The notes beneath the pieces are model-generated. The model saw only the letters and a program-made list of their open reading frames with translations. It was not told where the DNA came from and ran no database searches. The position numbers and the translations under genes are program-made. A DNA stretch of 37,019 nucleotides from Paracoccaceae bacterium (lineage in GTDB: Bacteria > Pseudomonadota > Alphaproteobacteria > Rhodobacterales > Rhodobacteraceae). Below are positions 1 to 8,425 of this stretch, piece by piece (within the stretch, counting starts at the first letter, position 1; each line of letters begins with the position of its first letter). The stretch is from NCBI GenBank assembly GCA_019911965.1, contig JAIOJF010000012.1:1-37019 (forward strand). Direction: 5' to 3'.

Positions 1-1
1 C

Positions 2-688
2 CCGGCGGCGGCACTGGCCGAGAACGCGTCACGGCTGGACGCGGTGATGCTGGCGGCGGTGCATGACGGCGATGCGTTTGCCCGGGTGCTGGCGGATGCG
101 CGGATAACTGCGCTGTGCCTCGGGCCGGGGCTGGGGGTTGAGCGGGCCCGCGATCTGGTGCCGGTGGCGCTGGCATCGGGGCGGCGCGTGGTGCTGGATG
201 CCGATGCGCTGACGGCGTTTGGCGATGATCCCGAGGGGCTGTTCGAGATGCTGCACGGCGATGTCGTGCTGACCCCGCATGGCGGCGAGTTTGCCCGGCT
301 GTTTCCCGATATCGCGGCGCGGCTAGCGGAACCTCCGGCCAAGGGCCCGGCTTTTTCCAAAGTGGATGCGGCGCGGGCGGCGGCGGCGCGGGCGGGATGC
401 GTGGTGCTGTTCAAGGGGCCGGATACGGTGATAGCCGCACCGGACGGGCGCATTGCGATCAGTTCAGCGCAGTATGAGCGCACCGCGCCCTGGCTGGCGA
501 CGGCGGGGTCGGGCGATGTGCTGGCGGGGTTCATCACCGGCTTGCTGGCGCGGGGGGTTGATCCGTTGCAGGCGGCGGAGGCCGCGGCCTGGCTGCATGT
601 GGATTGTGCGTTGTCGTTCGGGCCGGGGCTGATTGCCGAGGATTTGCCCGAAGCATTGCCGCAAGTGTTTCGCACCCTCGGGCTGTGA
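2..688 (+). CDS. nnrD: NAD(P)H-hydrate dehydratase domain, 5'-truncated
   Basis: The reading frame is open from the first bases of the window, so the gene begins upstream and only its C-terminal part is present. The visible protein is the ribokinase-like ADP/ATP-dependent NAD(P)H-hydrate dehydratase, which repairs hydrated NADH/NADPH. Supporting motifs are LDADALTAF, TPHGGEFARLF and the nucleotide-site motif TAGSGDVLAGFITGLLARG near the C-terminus. In many bacteria this domain is fused behind an NnrE epimerase domain. Whether that holds here cannot be seen because the N-terminus is missing. It ends four bases before the stop of the convergent Hint-domain gene. Confidence 0.9.
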   Translation, partial: PAAALAENASRLDAVMLAAVHDGDAFARVLADARITALCLGPGLGVERARDLVPVALASGRRVVLDADALTAFGDDPEGLFEMLHGDVVLTPHGGEFARLFPDIAARLAEPPAKGPAFSKVDAARAAAARAGCVVLFKGPDTVIAAPDGRIAISSAQYERTAPWLATAGSGDVLAGFITGLLARGVDPLQAAEAAAWLHVDCALSFGPGLIAEDLPEALPQVFRTLGL

Positions 689-692
689 GCGT

Positions 693-1742
693 TCAGGCCG
701 TCAGCAACCGCCCTTCGCGCCTGTTCAGCACGGCGCGGGCCGGGGGGAAGGCGGCGGCGTGGTGGCGCAGCTCGGGGAAGAGGGCGTAAAGCTCGGCCCG
801 GGCGGCGTCGGGCACGGAAGCCAGCGCGGTCTGGCCGGGCAGGAAGGATTCGGTTTCGATGCCGTCGGCGGTGATGATCTCGTGGGCGTCGAACAAAAGG
901 TGGAAATAGGTGACTTCGGTCACGTCACTGGCCAGTTCGATGCCTTGGTTGTCGATCAGGTGGCGGGCGGCCACCAGCACCTCGGCCTCGGCGAACAGCA
1001 GTTCCGCATGCAACCCCCGGATCAGGATGCGGTGCTGTTGAGACACCAGCATTTCGGTGTGGGGCAGGTCTGGCCCCAGCGCGCCACGCTTCAAGCGGAC
1101 CGGGCGGAAGGCCGGATTTGCTGCCAGCCGTGCGGCGTTGACCTTGATGCGGCCGATCCAGCGGACGGGTTGTGCACCGTGATCGAGCGTCAGGACGTGA
1201 TCGCCGGTGGCGAGGGTTTCGATCCGGCGCTTGCCGTTCGGTGTGTCGATCAGCGCGCCTGTGGTCAGGCAGATCGGCGAGGCGTAATCGCTGTAAAGTG
1301 TACTTGAGCTGCCCGGGCCTTCGGCCACCGCGATCACGTTCAGCGGCACGCCGATCGGTGGAAAGCCGCCCGGGCCGCCGATGAAGGCCAGCCCTTCGAC
1401 GGTGCCGTAGGATGGCGAGCTTTCGTTGATGTTGAAGCCGACCAGCGTGTAGGTGTTGGCCCCGTCGCTGACGGTCATCTGGTATTCGGCTTCGACCCGC
1501 ATGCCATCGGTGCCGGAAACCCCGTCGATCACCTGCGCGCCGTCAAGGGTTTGCGAGGAATCGCTGTCGGCGAAATAGGCCTCGCTGTCGTCGATCAGCA
1601 CCTCTTTCCAGTTGGAATTCAACAGCGTGATGGTTTCGCCCAGCAGATGCGCTGCATTGCCCTGTGTGACGCCATCGAGGATCGCGCCATTACTGATCGA
1701 GATGTTGGATTCTTCCAGAATCCAGACGGAATATTGCGCCAT
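693..1742 (-). CDS. Hint (hedgehog/intein) domain-containing protein
   Basis: A 349-residue protein. The first ~150 residues are rich in Asp, Gly, Ser and Thr, look like a beta-type extracellular module, and match no family I recognise. From residue ~156 a Hint domain follows: Cys158 in SPICLTTGALIDTPNG, then the block ETLATGDHVLT, the downstream SQQHRILI and the VAARHLID segment. This is the pattern of Hint_2 proteins common in Rhodobacteraceae. In hedgehog and inteins the Cys at the start of the domain does the N-S acyl shift for self-cleavage; Cys158 sits at that place, so autoprocessing is possible but not shown. There is no N-terminal Sec signal. If the protein is exported it would need another route, such as type I secretion. 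The start ATG has an AAGGG-like ribosome site upstream. Substrate and role are unknown. Confidence 0.8.
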   Translation of the reverse strand: MAQYSVWILEESNISISNGAILDGVTQGNAAHLLGETITLLNSNWKEVLIDDSEAYFADSDSSQTLDGAQVIDGVSGTDGMRVEAEYQMTVSDGANTYTLVGFNINESSPSYGTVEGLAFIGGPGGFPPIGVPLNVIAVAEGPGSSSTLYSDYASPICLTTGALIDTPNGKRRIETLATGDHVLTLDHGAQPVRWIGRIKVNAARLAANPAFRPVRLKRGALGPDLPHTEMLVSQQHRILIRGLHAELLFAEAEVLVAARHLIDNQGIELASDVTEVTYFHLLFDAHEIITADGIETESFLPGQTALASVPDAARAELYALFPELRHHAAAFPPARAVLNRREGRLLTA

Positions 1743-1870
1743 ATCAGCCCTTTTGGCCCGCTTGTGCAGGTTCTGCCTGCGGTGATAGCCGGGGAATTTG
1801 GCGAAAATTTGTTTCCAAACGGGAAATGAATGGTGGGAAATGCCGGGGCAGGGCGGGGGCGTTTTCCCCC

Positions 1871-1899
1871 TCGCATCCGATGGGGGCCTCTGCTAGAAG
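1871..1899 (+). promoter_or_regulatory. Promoter of tRNA-Leu(UAG)
   Basis: TCGCAT (1871-1876), a 17-bp spacer and TAGAAG (1894-1899), ending 40 bp before the mature tRNA 5' end. The same TAGAAG -10 with the same spacer lies upstream of tig, which supports the call although the -35 is weak. Confidence 0.55.
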
Positions 1900-1939
1900 G
1901 GCGCGGATTTCGGGATGGCCCTGGCGGGCCGGATCGGTC

Positions 1940-2024
1940 GCGGGTGTGGCGAAATTGGCAGACGCACCAGATTTAGGTTCTGGCGCCGCAAGGCGTGGGG
2001 GTTCAAGTCCCTCCACCCGCACCA
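1940..2024 (+). tRNA. tRNA-Leu (anticodon UAG)
   Basis: Cloverleaf with acceptor stem GCGGGTG/CACCCGC, anticodon stem CCAGA/TCTGG around loop TTTAGGT (anticodon TAG at 1974-1976), a long class II variable arm (GCGCCGCAAGGCGT) and a T-arm with GTTCAAGTC. The CCA end is encoded (2022-2024). The long variable arm and the anticodon identify leucine; it reads CUN codons, chiefly CUA. Confidence 0.97.
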
Positions 2025-2359
2025 CTTTTCAGGATTGAGATTGAGGCAGGGCGGGATTGCGCGGTGCCGCCGGTTTGTGCCTTGCCCATATCCCGGCACG
2101 GGGGCACCCCCGGGCCGCATCCCGCTGGCCGACAGGCGATTGCCCGCAATCGCCGAGAGGTGACCCTCCCAGGGTTGGCCGCCCCCCCCTCCGATGGTAG
2201 TGGCTTCGGTGAAGAACGGGTTTGCGGTGGATTCGCGGATAGTTTGGCTTCGTGTTGTCCGCACCGGCAGTATCGCCGTATTCGGGGGCTGTACCGAAGC
2301 GGCAACGGCCAGCCCCGGGGCTTTCCTTCGCATCGCCTGAAATAGCCATTCCACCCCCC
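2025..2359. other. Gene-free, hairpin-rich spacer between tRNA-Leu and tig
   Basis: No ORF here has a recognisable product or a good ribosome site. The stretch carries a series of inverted repeats: GGGGG-CA-CCCCC (2100-2111), a perfect 9-bp arm repeat GGCGATTGC-CC-GCAATCGCC (2135-2154) and ACCCT-CCC-AGGGT (2163-2173). The second is far beyond what is needed for tRNA trimming. None is followed by a clear T-run. The spacer may hold a processing site, a DNA-level signal or a small structured RNA. Confidence 0.5.
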
Positions 2360-2388
2360 TTGCGTCCAAAGCCCACCGCCTCTAGAAG
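2360..2388 (+). promoter_or_regulatory. Promoter of tig
   Basis: TTGCGT (2360-2365), a 17-bp spacer and TAGAAG (2383-2388), about 60 bp before the tig start codon. The -10 is identical to that of the tRNA-Leu(UAG) promoter upstream. Confidence 0.6.
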
Positions 2389-2447
2389 GGCCGCTGATTT
2401 ACGCGCCTGCATCTGCGGGCATTCTGGCTTTGGAAAATGAGGACAAC

Positions 2448-3779
2448 ATGCAGGTCACCGAGACCCTGAACGAAGGCCTGAAGCGGGGCTATGCCATCAC
2501 CGTTACGGCGGCGGAACTTGACGCGAAGGTAAATGCCAAGCTGGTGGAGGCGCAGCCCGAAATCGAGATGAAGGGCTTTCGCAAGGGCAAGGTGCCGATG
2601 GCGCTGCTGAAAAAGCAGTTTGGCCCGCGCATCCTGGGCGAGGCGATGCAGGAATCCATCGACGAGGCGATGCGTGGGCATTTCGAATCGACCGGCGATC
2701 GCCCGGCGATGCAGCCCGATGTGAAGATGACCAACGAGGACTGGAAAGAGGGCGACGATGTCGCCGTCTCGCTGACCTATGAGCGTCTGCCGGATGTGCC
2801 GGAGGTCGATTTCAAGGCGATCTCGCTGGAGCGGCTGGTGACCAAGGTCGATGCCGGTGAAGTGGATGAAGCACTTGGCAATCTGGCCGCCTCGGCGAAT
2901 AATTACGAGGATCGCCGCAAGGGTTCCAAGGCCAAGGACGGCGATCAGGTGGTGATTGATTTCCTCGGCAAGGTCGATGGCGTGGCGTTCGAGGGCGGCG
3001 CGGCCGAGGATTACCCGCTGGTGCTGGGCTCCAATTCCTTCATCCCGGGCTTCGAGGATCAACTGGTCGGCACCAAGGCCGACGAGGACATCGCCGTCAA
3101 GGTGACCTTCCCCGAAAACTACGGTGCCGAGAACCTGGCCGGCAAGGAAGCGGTGTTCGAGTGCAAGGTCAAGGCCGTGAAGGAACCCAAGCCCGCCGAG
3201 ATCAACGACGATCTGGCCAAGCAGTTCGGCGCGGAAGACCTGGTGTCGCTGAAGGCGCAGGTCGAGGAACGTCTGGGCGCGGAATACGCCGGTGCGGCAC
3301 GGCAAGTGCTGAAGCGCGGGCTGATGGATGCGCTGGACAATATGGTTTCGTTCGATCTGCCGCCGTCGATGCTGGACGCCGAAGCGGGGCAGATCGCGCA
3401 CCAGATGTGGCACGAGGAAAACCCGGATGTGAAGGATCACAACCACGACACCGCCGAACCGACCGACGAGCACCGCAAGCTGGCGGCGCGCCGAGTGCGG
3501 CTGGGCCTGTTCCTGTCCGATCTCGGCGTGAAGAACCAGATCCAGGTTTCGGATGCCGAGATGCAGCAGGCGGTGATGCAGCAGGCGTCGCAATATCCGG
3601 GCCAGGAGCGGCAGTTCTTCGATTTCATCCAGCAGAACCAGCAGGCGCTGGAGCAGATCCGCGCGCCGCTGTTCGAGGACAAGGTGGTCGATTACATTCT
3701 GGAACTGGCCGAGGTGACGGAAAAGTCCGTGACCAAGGAAGAACTGGAAAAGGCAATCGAAGCGCTGGACGCCGAGTGA
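2448..3779 (+). CDS. tig: Trigger factor, ribosome-associated chaperone / peptidyl-prolyl isomerase
   Basis: A 443-residue protein of the usual length. It binds the ribosome exit tunnel and shields nascent chains. The N-terminal ribosome-binding domain carries the signature GFRKGKVPM (~residues 42-51). The FKBP-type PPIase domain follows (~164-245, from [12 protein letters not shown] to PGFEDQLVG), then the helical C-terminal chaperone domain. I chose ATG 2448 because it gives the conserved N-terminus [13 protein letters not shown] and has TGAGGA just upstream. A TTG at 2430 would add six unconserved residues. Promoter at 2360-2388 and intrinsic terminator at 3801 suggest a monocistronic unit. 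clpP and clpX lie two genes downstream, so the family's usual tig-clpP-clpX order is only interrupted by two unrelated genes. Confidence 0.97.
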   Translation: MQVTETLNEGLKRGYAITVTAAELDAKVNAKLVEAQPEIEMKGFRKGKVPMALLKKQFGPRILGEAMQESIDEAMRGHFESTGDRPAMQPDVKMTNEDWKEGDDVAVSLTYERLPDVPEVDFKAISLERLVTKVDAGEVDEALGNLAASANNYEDRRKGSKAKDGDQVVIDFLGKVDGVAFEGGAAEDYPLVLGSNSFIPGFEDQLVGTKADEDIAVKVTFPENYGAENLAGKEAVFECKVKAVKEPKPAEINDDLAKQFGAEDLVSLKAQVEERLGAEYAGAARQVLKRGLMDALDNMVSFDLPPSMLDAEAGQIAHQMWHEENPDVKDHNHDTAEPTDEHRKLAARRVRLGLFLSDLGVKNQIQVSDAEMQQAVMQQASQYPGQERQFFDFIQQNQQALEQIRAPLFEDKVVDYILELAEVTEKSVTKEELEKAIEALDAE

Positions 3780-3800
3780 TCAGCCCAAGGCATGACAGGG

Positions 3801-3825
3801 GGGCGTCCGGTTCGGGCGCCCTTTT
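3801..3825 (+). terminator. Intrinsic terminator of tig
   Basis: GGGCGTCC (3801-3808), loop GGTTC, GGGCGCCC (3814-3821), then TTTT. The 8-bp stem has one G-T pair. It lies in front of ATG 3840 of the permease gene, which argues against the longer reading frame that would begin at 3792. Confidence 0.8.
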
Positions 3826-3839
3826 GCGTTTGGCCGACA

Positions 3840-4781
3840 ATGGCTGACGCGGTGGGCAATTCGCCGGGGCGTGGGATCGCCCTCAAGATCGTGTCGGTAT
3901 CGCTGTTCATGGTGATGGCCAGCCTGATCAAGGCGGCCTCGGACGAGGTGCCGCCGGGCGAGGCGATGTTCTTCCGCTCTCTGCTGGCGATGCCGGTGAT
4001 CCTGACCTGGCTGGCGCTGCGCGGCGAGTTGGCGACCGGCCTGCGCACCTCCAACCCCTTGGGGCATTTCTGGCGCGGGCTGGTTGGCTCGACCGCGATG
4101 GGGCTGGGATTTGCCGGGCTAGGCCTGTTGCCGCTGCCCGAGGTGACCGCCATCGGCTATGCCGCGCCCTTGCTGACGGTGGTTTTCGCGGCGATGTTCC
4201 TGAATGAACCGGTGGGGGTGTTTCGCCTGTCCACGGTTGGCCTTGGCATGGTCGGGGTGCTGATCGTCCTCAGCCCGCGATTATCCGCGCTGTCGGGCGG
4301 CGCGGTTGCCCCGGCCGAGATGCTGGGGGCCATCGTGGTGCTGACCGGGGCGGCCTTTGCGGCCCTGGCGCAGGTCTTCGTGCGGCGGCTGGTGATGAGC
4401 GAACATATTGCTGCCATTGTGTTTTATTTCTCGGTCACCTCGACCTTGCTGTCGCTTCTGACCGTCCCGTTCGGCTGGGTGATGCCCGGCAACGGCGCGC
4501 TGGCGATGCTGATGATCGCGGGGGTTTTCGGCGGGCTGGGGCAGATATTCCTGACCTCATCCTACCGGCAGGCCGATGCCTCGGTGGTGGCGCCGTTTGA
4601 ATATTCCTCGATGCTGCTGGCGCTGGGAGTTGGCTATTTCGTCTTTGACGAGGTGCCGAGTGCGGTGATGCTGGGCGGGGCCGGGCTGATCGTTCTGGCC
4701 GGGGTGCTGATCATCCTGCGCGAACGCGCGCTGGGGCTGGAACGGTCGCGCCAGCGCCGGGCGATGACGCCACAAGGCTGA
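3840..4781 (+). CDS. DMT-superfamily (EamA) membrane permease
   Basis: A 313-residue, very hydrophobic protein with two EamA repeats of about five membrane segments each, typical of the 10-TM drug/metabolite transporter superfamily. Examples are the stretch around KIVSVSLFMVMASLIKAA at the start of repeat one and the second repeat from about residue 150. Inner-membrane location is expected. The substrate cannot be read from the sequence; relatives export amino acids, nucleosides or other metabolites. ATG 3840 is preferred because it lies beyond the tig terminator, whereas the upstream frame runs through that hairpin. It ends four bases from the stop of the convergent SRPBCC gene. Confidence 0.85.
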   Translation: MADAVGNSPGRGIALKIVSVSLFMVMASLIKAASDEVPPGEAMFFRSLLAMPVILTWLALRGELATGLRTSNPLGHFWRGLVGSTAMGLGFAGLGLLPLPEVTAIGYAAPLLTVVFAAMFLNEPVGVFRLSTVGLGMVGVLIVLSPRLSALSGGAVAPAEMLGAIVVLTGAAFAALAQVFVRRLVMSEHIAAIVFYFSVTSTLLSLLTVPFGWVMPGNGALAMLMIAGVFGGLGQIFLTSSYRQADASVVAPFEYSSMLLALGVGYFVFDEVPSAVMLGGAGLIVLAGVLIILRERALGLERSRQRRAMTPQG

Positions 4782-4785
4782 TCCC

Positions 4786-5262
4786 TCAGGCCCCGCCGAT
4801 ACAGGCGCGCGCGAAGCATGAGCCGAAGACATAATCCCAGCCCGTGTCATAGCCCGCGCGGATGGCCGCGGCCTCGCCCTGCAAGGCCTCCCAGCCGTCA
4901 TGCACAAGCGTGGCGTCGCAGCCGCCGGGGCTGGCGTGGAATTGCAGATCAATGCGTGTGGCCTGTGCGGGTTCGCGCCCGACATGCCAGTTCAGGACCA
5001 GGTGGCGGGGCGCGTCATAGCTGGCGAAACTGCCCCAGAGATGGCGCTGGCCGGCATGATCGGTTTCCCATATCTCGCCGCCCTGCGACAGATGCGCCGA
5101 CAGGGCAGCGGGCCGTCGCCCGGACCTGGCGGCAATCGAATGGCGATCCAGCGGCCACCAGAGCGCGAGTTCGTCGGTGAAGATGTGAAAGGCCTGTGCG
5201 GGCGGGCGTTTGATATGGATGGTCTTGCGCACAGGCGGCAGCATGGCTGGGTCTTTCATCAT
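4786..5262 (-). CDS. SRPBCC / AHSA1-like domain protein
   Basis: About 158 residues with the START/Bet v1-like pattern of the Aha1 family. It opens with RKTIHIKRPPAQAFHIFTDE, where a ligand-cavity fold starts, has a central GEIWETD and WGSFASYD, and ends with WEALQG and GWDYVFGSCF. Such proteins hold hydrophobic ligands or act as co-factors, and the specific role is not visible. Possible starts are the paired ATG codons at 5262/5259, ATG 5244, or further upstream at 5301. None has a clear ribosome site. I took 5262 because residues before it are Pro/Gly/Arg-rich and look untranslated. Confidence 0.75.
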   Translation of the reverse strand: MMKDPAMLPPVRKTIHIKRPPAQAFHIFTDELALWWPLDRHSIAARSGRRPAALSAHLSQGGEIWETDHAGQRHLWGSFASYDAPRHLVLNWHVGREPAQATRIDLQFHASPGGCDATLVHDGWEALQGEAAAIRAGYDTGWDYVFGSCFARACIGGA

Positions 5263-5383
5263 GGGCACGCGACAGGCGGGCCTGCCGGGGCCTGTCATCA
5301 TCGCCCCGACGGGTGAAACCCGTCAAGACCCGCCCCGCAGGGGTGATTTCAGCTCCGGCCACGGCCTTTTGTCCGACATAGCC

Positions 5384-5412
5384 TTGAACCCCCCTGAACG
5401 CCGCACTAAGAC
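5384..5412 (+). promoter_or_regulatory. Promoter of clpP
   Basis: TTGAAC (5384-5389), exactly 17 bp, TAAGAC (5407-5412). The likely start of transcription near 5418-5420 lies after the first possible start codon of the long frame (5413), which supports the downstream ATG 5470 for ClpP. Confidence 0.65.
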
Positions 5413-5423
5413 TTGGTTAGGAC

Positions 5424-5468
5424 CCTTCTGGCAAGCAGGGGGCGCAAAGCAATGCAGAAGGCTGGCAG
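5424..5468 (+). promoter_or_regulatory. clpP leader: hairpin over the ribosome site and repeated element
   Basis: CCTTCTG (5424-5430) can pair with CAGAAGG (5455-5461) just ahead of ATG 5470. The 14-nt string CAGAAGGCTGGCAG (5455-5468) recurs exactly in the clpX leader at 6203-6216, and in both places GCAAAGC lies a few bases before it. Whether it works as RNA or as a DNA site is not known. Confidence 0.4.
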
Positions 5469-5469
5469 G

Positions 5470-6093
5470 ATGAGAGACCCGATCGACACTTACATGAACA
5501 CCCTCGTGCCGATGGTGGTCGAACAGACCAGCCGGGGCGAGCGTGCCTATGACATTTTCTCGCGCCTGCTGAAGGAGCGGATCATCTTCGTCTCCGGCCC
5601 GGTGCATGACGGTATGTCGACGCTGATCGTGGCGCAATTGCTGTTTCTTGAGGCAGAAAATCCGTCCAAGGAAATCTCGATGTATATCAATTCGCCCGGC
5701 GGCGTGGTGACATCGGGGCTGTCGATCTACGACACGATGCAATATATCCGCCCGAAAATCTCGACCTTGTGCGTCGGGCAGGCGGCCTCGATGGGATCGC
5801 TGTTGCTGGCGGCGGGCGAAAAGGGCATGCGGTTCTCGCTGCCCAACAGCCGGATCATGGTGCACCAGCCCTCCGGCGGGTTTCAGGGCCAGGCCAGCGA
5901 TATCGCGCTGCATGCCAAGGAAATCCTGGAACTGAAGGACCGGCTGAACAAGATCTATGTCAAGCATTGCGACCAGACGCTGAAAAAGGTCGAAACATCG
6001 CTGGACCGCGACAATTTCATGACCGCCGAGGAAGCCCGCGACTGGGGCCTGATTGACGAGATCGTCGATCACCGGGCGCCGGTGGAAAGCTGA
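5470..6093 (+). CDS. clpP: ATP-dependent Clp protease, proteolytic subunit
   Basis: A 207-residue serine peptidase that forms the double-heptamer chamber fed by ClpX or ClpA. The triad is clear: Ser107 in GQAASMGS, His132 in MVHQPSGGF and Asp181 in LDRDNFM. The N-terminus [19 protein letters not shown] matches the family when ATG 5470 is used. Starts at 5413 or 5452 would add unconserved residues, and 5413 lies at or before the predicted transcription start. The spacing to clpX is 161 bp, and each gene has its own leader. The sequence [13 protein letters not shown] and the full catalytic core are intact, so it should be active. Confidence 0.97.
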   Translation: MRDPIDTYMNTLVPMVVEQTSRGERAYDIFSRLLKERIIFVSGPVHDGMSTLIVAQLLFLEAENPSKEISMYINSPGGVVTSGLSIYDTMQYIRPKISTLCVGQAASMGSLLLAAGEKGMRFSLPNSRIMVHQPSGGFQGQASDIALHAKEILELKDRLNKIYVKHCDQTLKKVETSLDRDNFMTAEEARDWGLIDEIVDHRAPVES

Positions 6094-6182
6094 TCGGCCT
6101 GCGGCACTGCGGCAACGCATCCGCCAATGTTGCTGAAATGTGACGCCGAAACGGATTGTGCGCATGGAAAAACTGCCATAAC

Positions 6183-6216
6183 CTGTTCGGCAAAGCCAAG
6201 AACAGAAGGCTGGCAG
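6183..6216 (+). promoter_or_regulatory. clpX leader: hairpin and element shared with clpP
   Basis: CTGTTC-GGC-AAA-GCC-AA-GAACAG (6183-6205) forms a hairpin with a two-base bulge. It runs into CAGAAGGCTGGCAG (6203-6216), identical to the string in the clpP leader. There is no T-run, so a terminator of clpP is unlikely. A weak promoter, TTGTGC (6156-6161) with 17 bp to TAACCT (6179-6184), could drive clpX. Confidence 0.35.
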
Positions 6217-6254
6217 CAGCCCGAATGACGGATTGAGCTAGGTAAAGGTGACAT

Positions 6255-7520
6255 ATGGCAAACTCTGGTAACGGTGATTCCAAGAACACCCTTTACTGTT
6301 CGTTCTGCGGCAAGAGCCAGCACGAGGTCCGCAAACTGATCGCCGGTCCGACCGTGTTCATCTGCGATGAATGCGTCGAATTGTGCATGGATATCATTCG
6401 CGAGGAAACCAAGACCTCGATGGTGAAATCCTCCAGCGGGGTGCCGACGCCCAAGGAAATCTGCAAGGTGCTGGACGATTACGTGATCGGCCAGCAAGTG
6501 GCCAAGCGGGTGCTGTCGGTGGCGGTGCACAATCACTACAAGCGGCTGAACCACGCGGCCAAGAATTCCGAGATCGAGCTGTCGAAATCCAACATCCTGC
6601 TGGTCGGCCCGACAGGCTGTGGCAAGACGCTGCTGGCGCAGACGCTGGCACGCATTCTGGACGTGCCGTTCACGATGGCCGACGCCACCACCCTGACCGA
6701 GGCCGGCTATGTGGGCGAGGATGTGGAAAACATCATCCTGAAGCTGTTGCAGGCCTCGGAATACAATGTCGAACGCGCCCAGCGCGGCATCGTCTATATC
6801 GACGAGGTGGACAAGATCACCCGCAAGTCCGACAACCCGTCGATCACCCGCGATGTATCCGGCGAAGGCGTGCAGCAGGCCCTGCTGAAGATCATGGAAG
6901 GCACGGTCGCCTCCGTGCCGCCGCAGGGCGGGCGCAAGCATCCCCAGCAGGAATTCCTGCAGGTGGATACGACCAATATCCTGTTCGTCTGCGGCGGCGC
7001 GTTTGCCGGGCTGGAAAAGATCATCGCCCAGCGCGGCAAGGGCAGCGCCATCGGCTTTGGCGCCGATGTGAAGGACGAAAGCAAGCGCGGCACCGGCGAG
7101 ATGCTGAAGGAACTGGAACCCGAGGATCTGCTGAAATTCGGCCTGATCCCGGAATTTGTCGGCCGCCTGCCGGTGATTGCCACCCTGACCGATCTGGACG
7201 AGGAAGCGCTTGTCACCATCCTGAGCGAGCCGAAAAACGCGCTGGTCAAGCAATACCAGCGCCTGTTCGAGCTGGAAGATGTCGAACTGACCTTCACCGA
7301 TGAATCGCTGAAGGCGATCGCCAAGCGCGCCATCCAGCGCAAGACCGGCGCGCGCGGCCTTCGCTCGATCATGGAGGATATCCTCCTGGATACCATGTTC
7401 GATCTGCCGGGGCTGGATGACGTGGTGGAAGTGGTGGTCAATGACGAGGCGGTGAACGGGTTGTCCAAGCCGCTGATGATCTATTCCGACCGCAAGGAAG
7501 AAAGCGCCACCGCCAGCTAA
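6255..7520 (+). CDS. clpX: ATP-dependent Clp protease, ATP-binding unfoldase subunit
   Basis: A 421-residue AAA+ unfoldase, the partner of the clpP product encoded just upstream. The N-terminal zinc-binding domain has Cys15, Cys18, Cys37 and Cys40. The AAA+ module follows with Walker A GPTGCGKT (118-125), pore loop GYVG (151-154), Walker B IVYIDEVD (179-186) and the [11 protein letters not shown] loop typical of ClpX. The C-terminal small domain contains the sensor-2 region [13 protein letters not shown]. The ATG is preceded by TAAAGGTGA, a good ribosome site. The length and all motifs are standard, so a fully functional ClpXP system is expected. Confidence 0.98.
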   Translation: MANSGNGDSKNTLYCSFCGKSQHEVRKLIAGPTVFICDECVELCMDIIREETKTSMVKSSSGVPTPKEICKVLDDYVIGQQVAKRVLSVAVHNHYKRLNHAAKNSEIELSKSNILLVGPTGCGKTLLAQTLARILDVPFTMADATTLTEAGYVGEDVENIILKLLQASEYNVERAQRGIVYIDEVDKITRKSDNPSITRDVSGEGVQQALLKIMEGTVASVPPQGGRKHPQQEFLQVDTTNILFVCGGAFAGLEKIIAQRGKGSAIGFGADVKDESKRGTGEMLKELEPEDLLKFGLIPEFVGRLPVIATLTDLDEEALVTILSEPKNALVKQYQRLFELEDVELTFTDESLKAIAKRAIQRKTGARGLRSIMEDILLDTMFDLPGLDDVVEVVVNDEAVNGLSKPLMIYSDRKEESATAS

Positions 7521-7584
7521 ACTGCGCTGGACCCCGGGCTGCAAACCGGTGCATATGAGGCAAGTGGATCAGGAGGCAATCCCC

Positions 7585-7959
7585 GTGAAATTCATCAAAC
7601 GCATCTTCGCGTGGTGGGACGGACAGACCATCGGAACCCAGTTGTTCACATGGCGCAAGGGCCGCCTTGTCGGCGAGGACGGGCAGGGCAACAAGTATTA
7701 CACCAACAAGGACGGCAAGAAGCGCTGGGTCATCTACAACGGCTTTTGCGATGCAAGCCGCGTGCCGCCCGATTGGCATGGCTGGCTGCATCACACGTTC
7801 GACAATGCCCCTGGCACGACGCCGCTTCGGCATCAGGCCTGGGAAAAGCCGCATCAGGAAAATCTGAGCGGAACCGCGCTGGCCTATGCGCCGCCGGGTT
7901 CGATGCGGGCGGCACAACCGGCGGCACGCGCCGATTACGAGGCGTGGCAGCCCGAATAG
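7585..7959 (+). CDS. NDUFA12-family complex I accessory subunit
   Basis: A 124-residue homologue of the mitochondrial NDUFA12 (17.2 kDa) subunit of NADH:ubiquinone oxidoreductase, found in alphaproteobacteria that have the mitochondrial-like complex I. The diagnostic parts are WWDGQTIGTQLFTWRKGRLVGEDGQGNKYY and RWVIYNGFCDASRVPPDWHGWLHHTFD (each quoted by position: residues ~8-40 and ~46-75). The start is GTG 7585, because a perfect AGGAGG (7571-7576) lies eight bases before it and the protein then begins VKFIKRIFAWWDG like its relatives. The ATG codons at 7549 and 7555 lie upstream of that ribosome site. It leads a short operon with mlaD (13-bp gap) and the DUF2155 gene. Confidence 0.9.
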   Translation: MKFIKRIFAWWDGQTIGTQLFTWRKGRLVGEDGQGNKYYTNKDGKKRWVIYNGFCDASRVPPDWHGWLHHTFDNAPGTTPLRHQAWEKPHQENLSGTALAYAPPGSMRAAQPAARADYEAWQPE

Positions 7960-7972
7960 GGGCAGACGGAAC

Positions 7973-8425
7973 ATGGCGGAAAACACCACCGAAACCCTGA
8001 TCGGCGGCATCGTTGTCGCGGTCGCGGCGGGCTTTTTGTTCTACATGGGGCAGGCCACCGCCACTTCGCAATCGGGTGGCGGCATGATGGAATTGCACGC
8101 CAGCTTCCGCTCGGTCGAGGGGGTGACTGTCGGCACCGACGTGCGGATGGCCGGGGTGAAGATCGGCACCGTCACCGGGCTTGATCTGGACCCTAAAACC
8201 TACCGGGCGGTGGTACGGCTGAACCTGCCGGACAATCTGGAACTGGCCAGCGACACGCAGGCGCTGGTATCCTCGGAAGGGTTGCTGGGCGGCTCCTTTG
8301 TCGAGATCGTGCCGGGTGGCGCCCCCGATCTGCTGGCGGACGGTGACGAGATCGAGGATACCCAGGGCGCGATCAGCGTTGTCACCCTGCTTTTGAAATT
8401 TGCCGGCGGTGGTGCCTCGGAATGA
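7973..8425 (+). CDS. mlaD: MlaD, outer-membrane lipid asymmetry (MCE-domain) protein
   Basis: A 150-residue substrate-binding component of the Mla phospholipid transport system. One N-terminal membrane anchor (TLIGGIVVAVAAGFLFYMG) is followed by a single MCE domain: FRSVEGVTVGTDVRMAGVKIG, where the MCE family carries its conserved glycines, then LPDNLELASDTQALVSSEGLLGG. In the cell it would hold lipids at the inner membrane facing the periplasm. ATG 7973 follows an ACGGAAC stretch. The frame continues upstream for 29 codons, but those residues are Arg-rich and overlap the preceding gene. No mlaE, mlaF or mlaB lies in the window. The stop overlaps the next start by ATGA. Confidence 0.93.
   Translation: MAENTTETLIGGIVVAVAAGFLFYMGQATATSQSGGGMMELHASFRSVEGVTVGTDVRMAGVKIGTVTGLDLDPKTYRAVVRLNLPDNLELASDTQALVSSEGLLGGSFVEIVPGGAPDLLADGDEIEDTQGAISVVTLLLKFAGGGASE

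Noticed and set aside
6069-7544. Long minus-strand ORF (491 codons) opposite clpX
   Set aside because: It is the antisense shadow of clpX in a GC-rich genome, His/Gln/Arg-rich, with no family motif or ribosome site.
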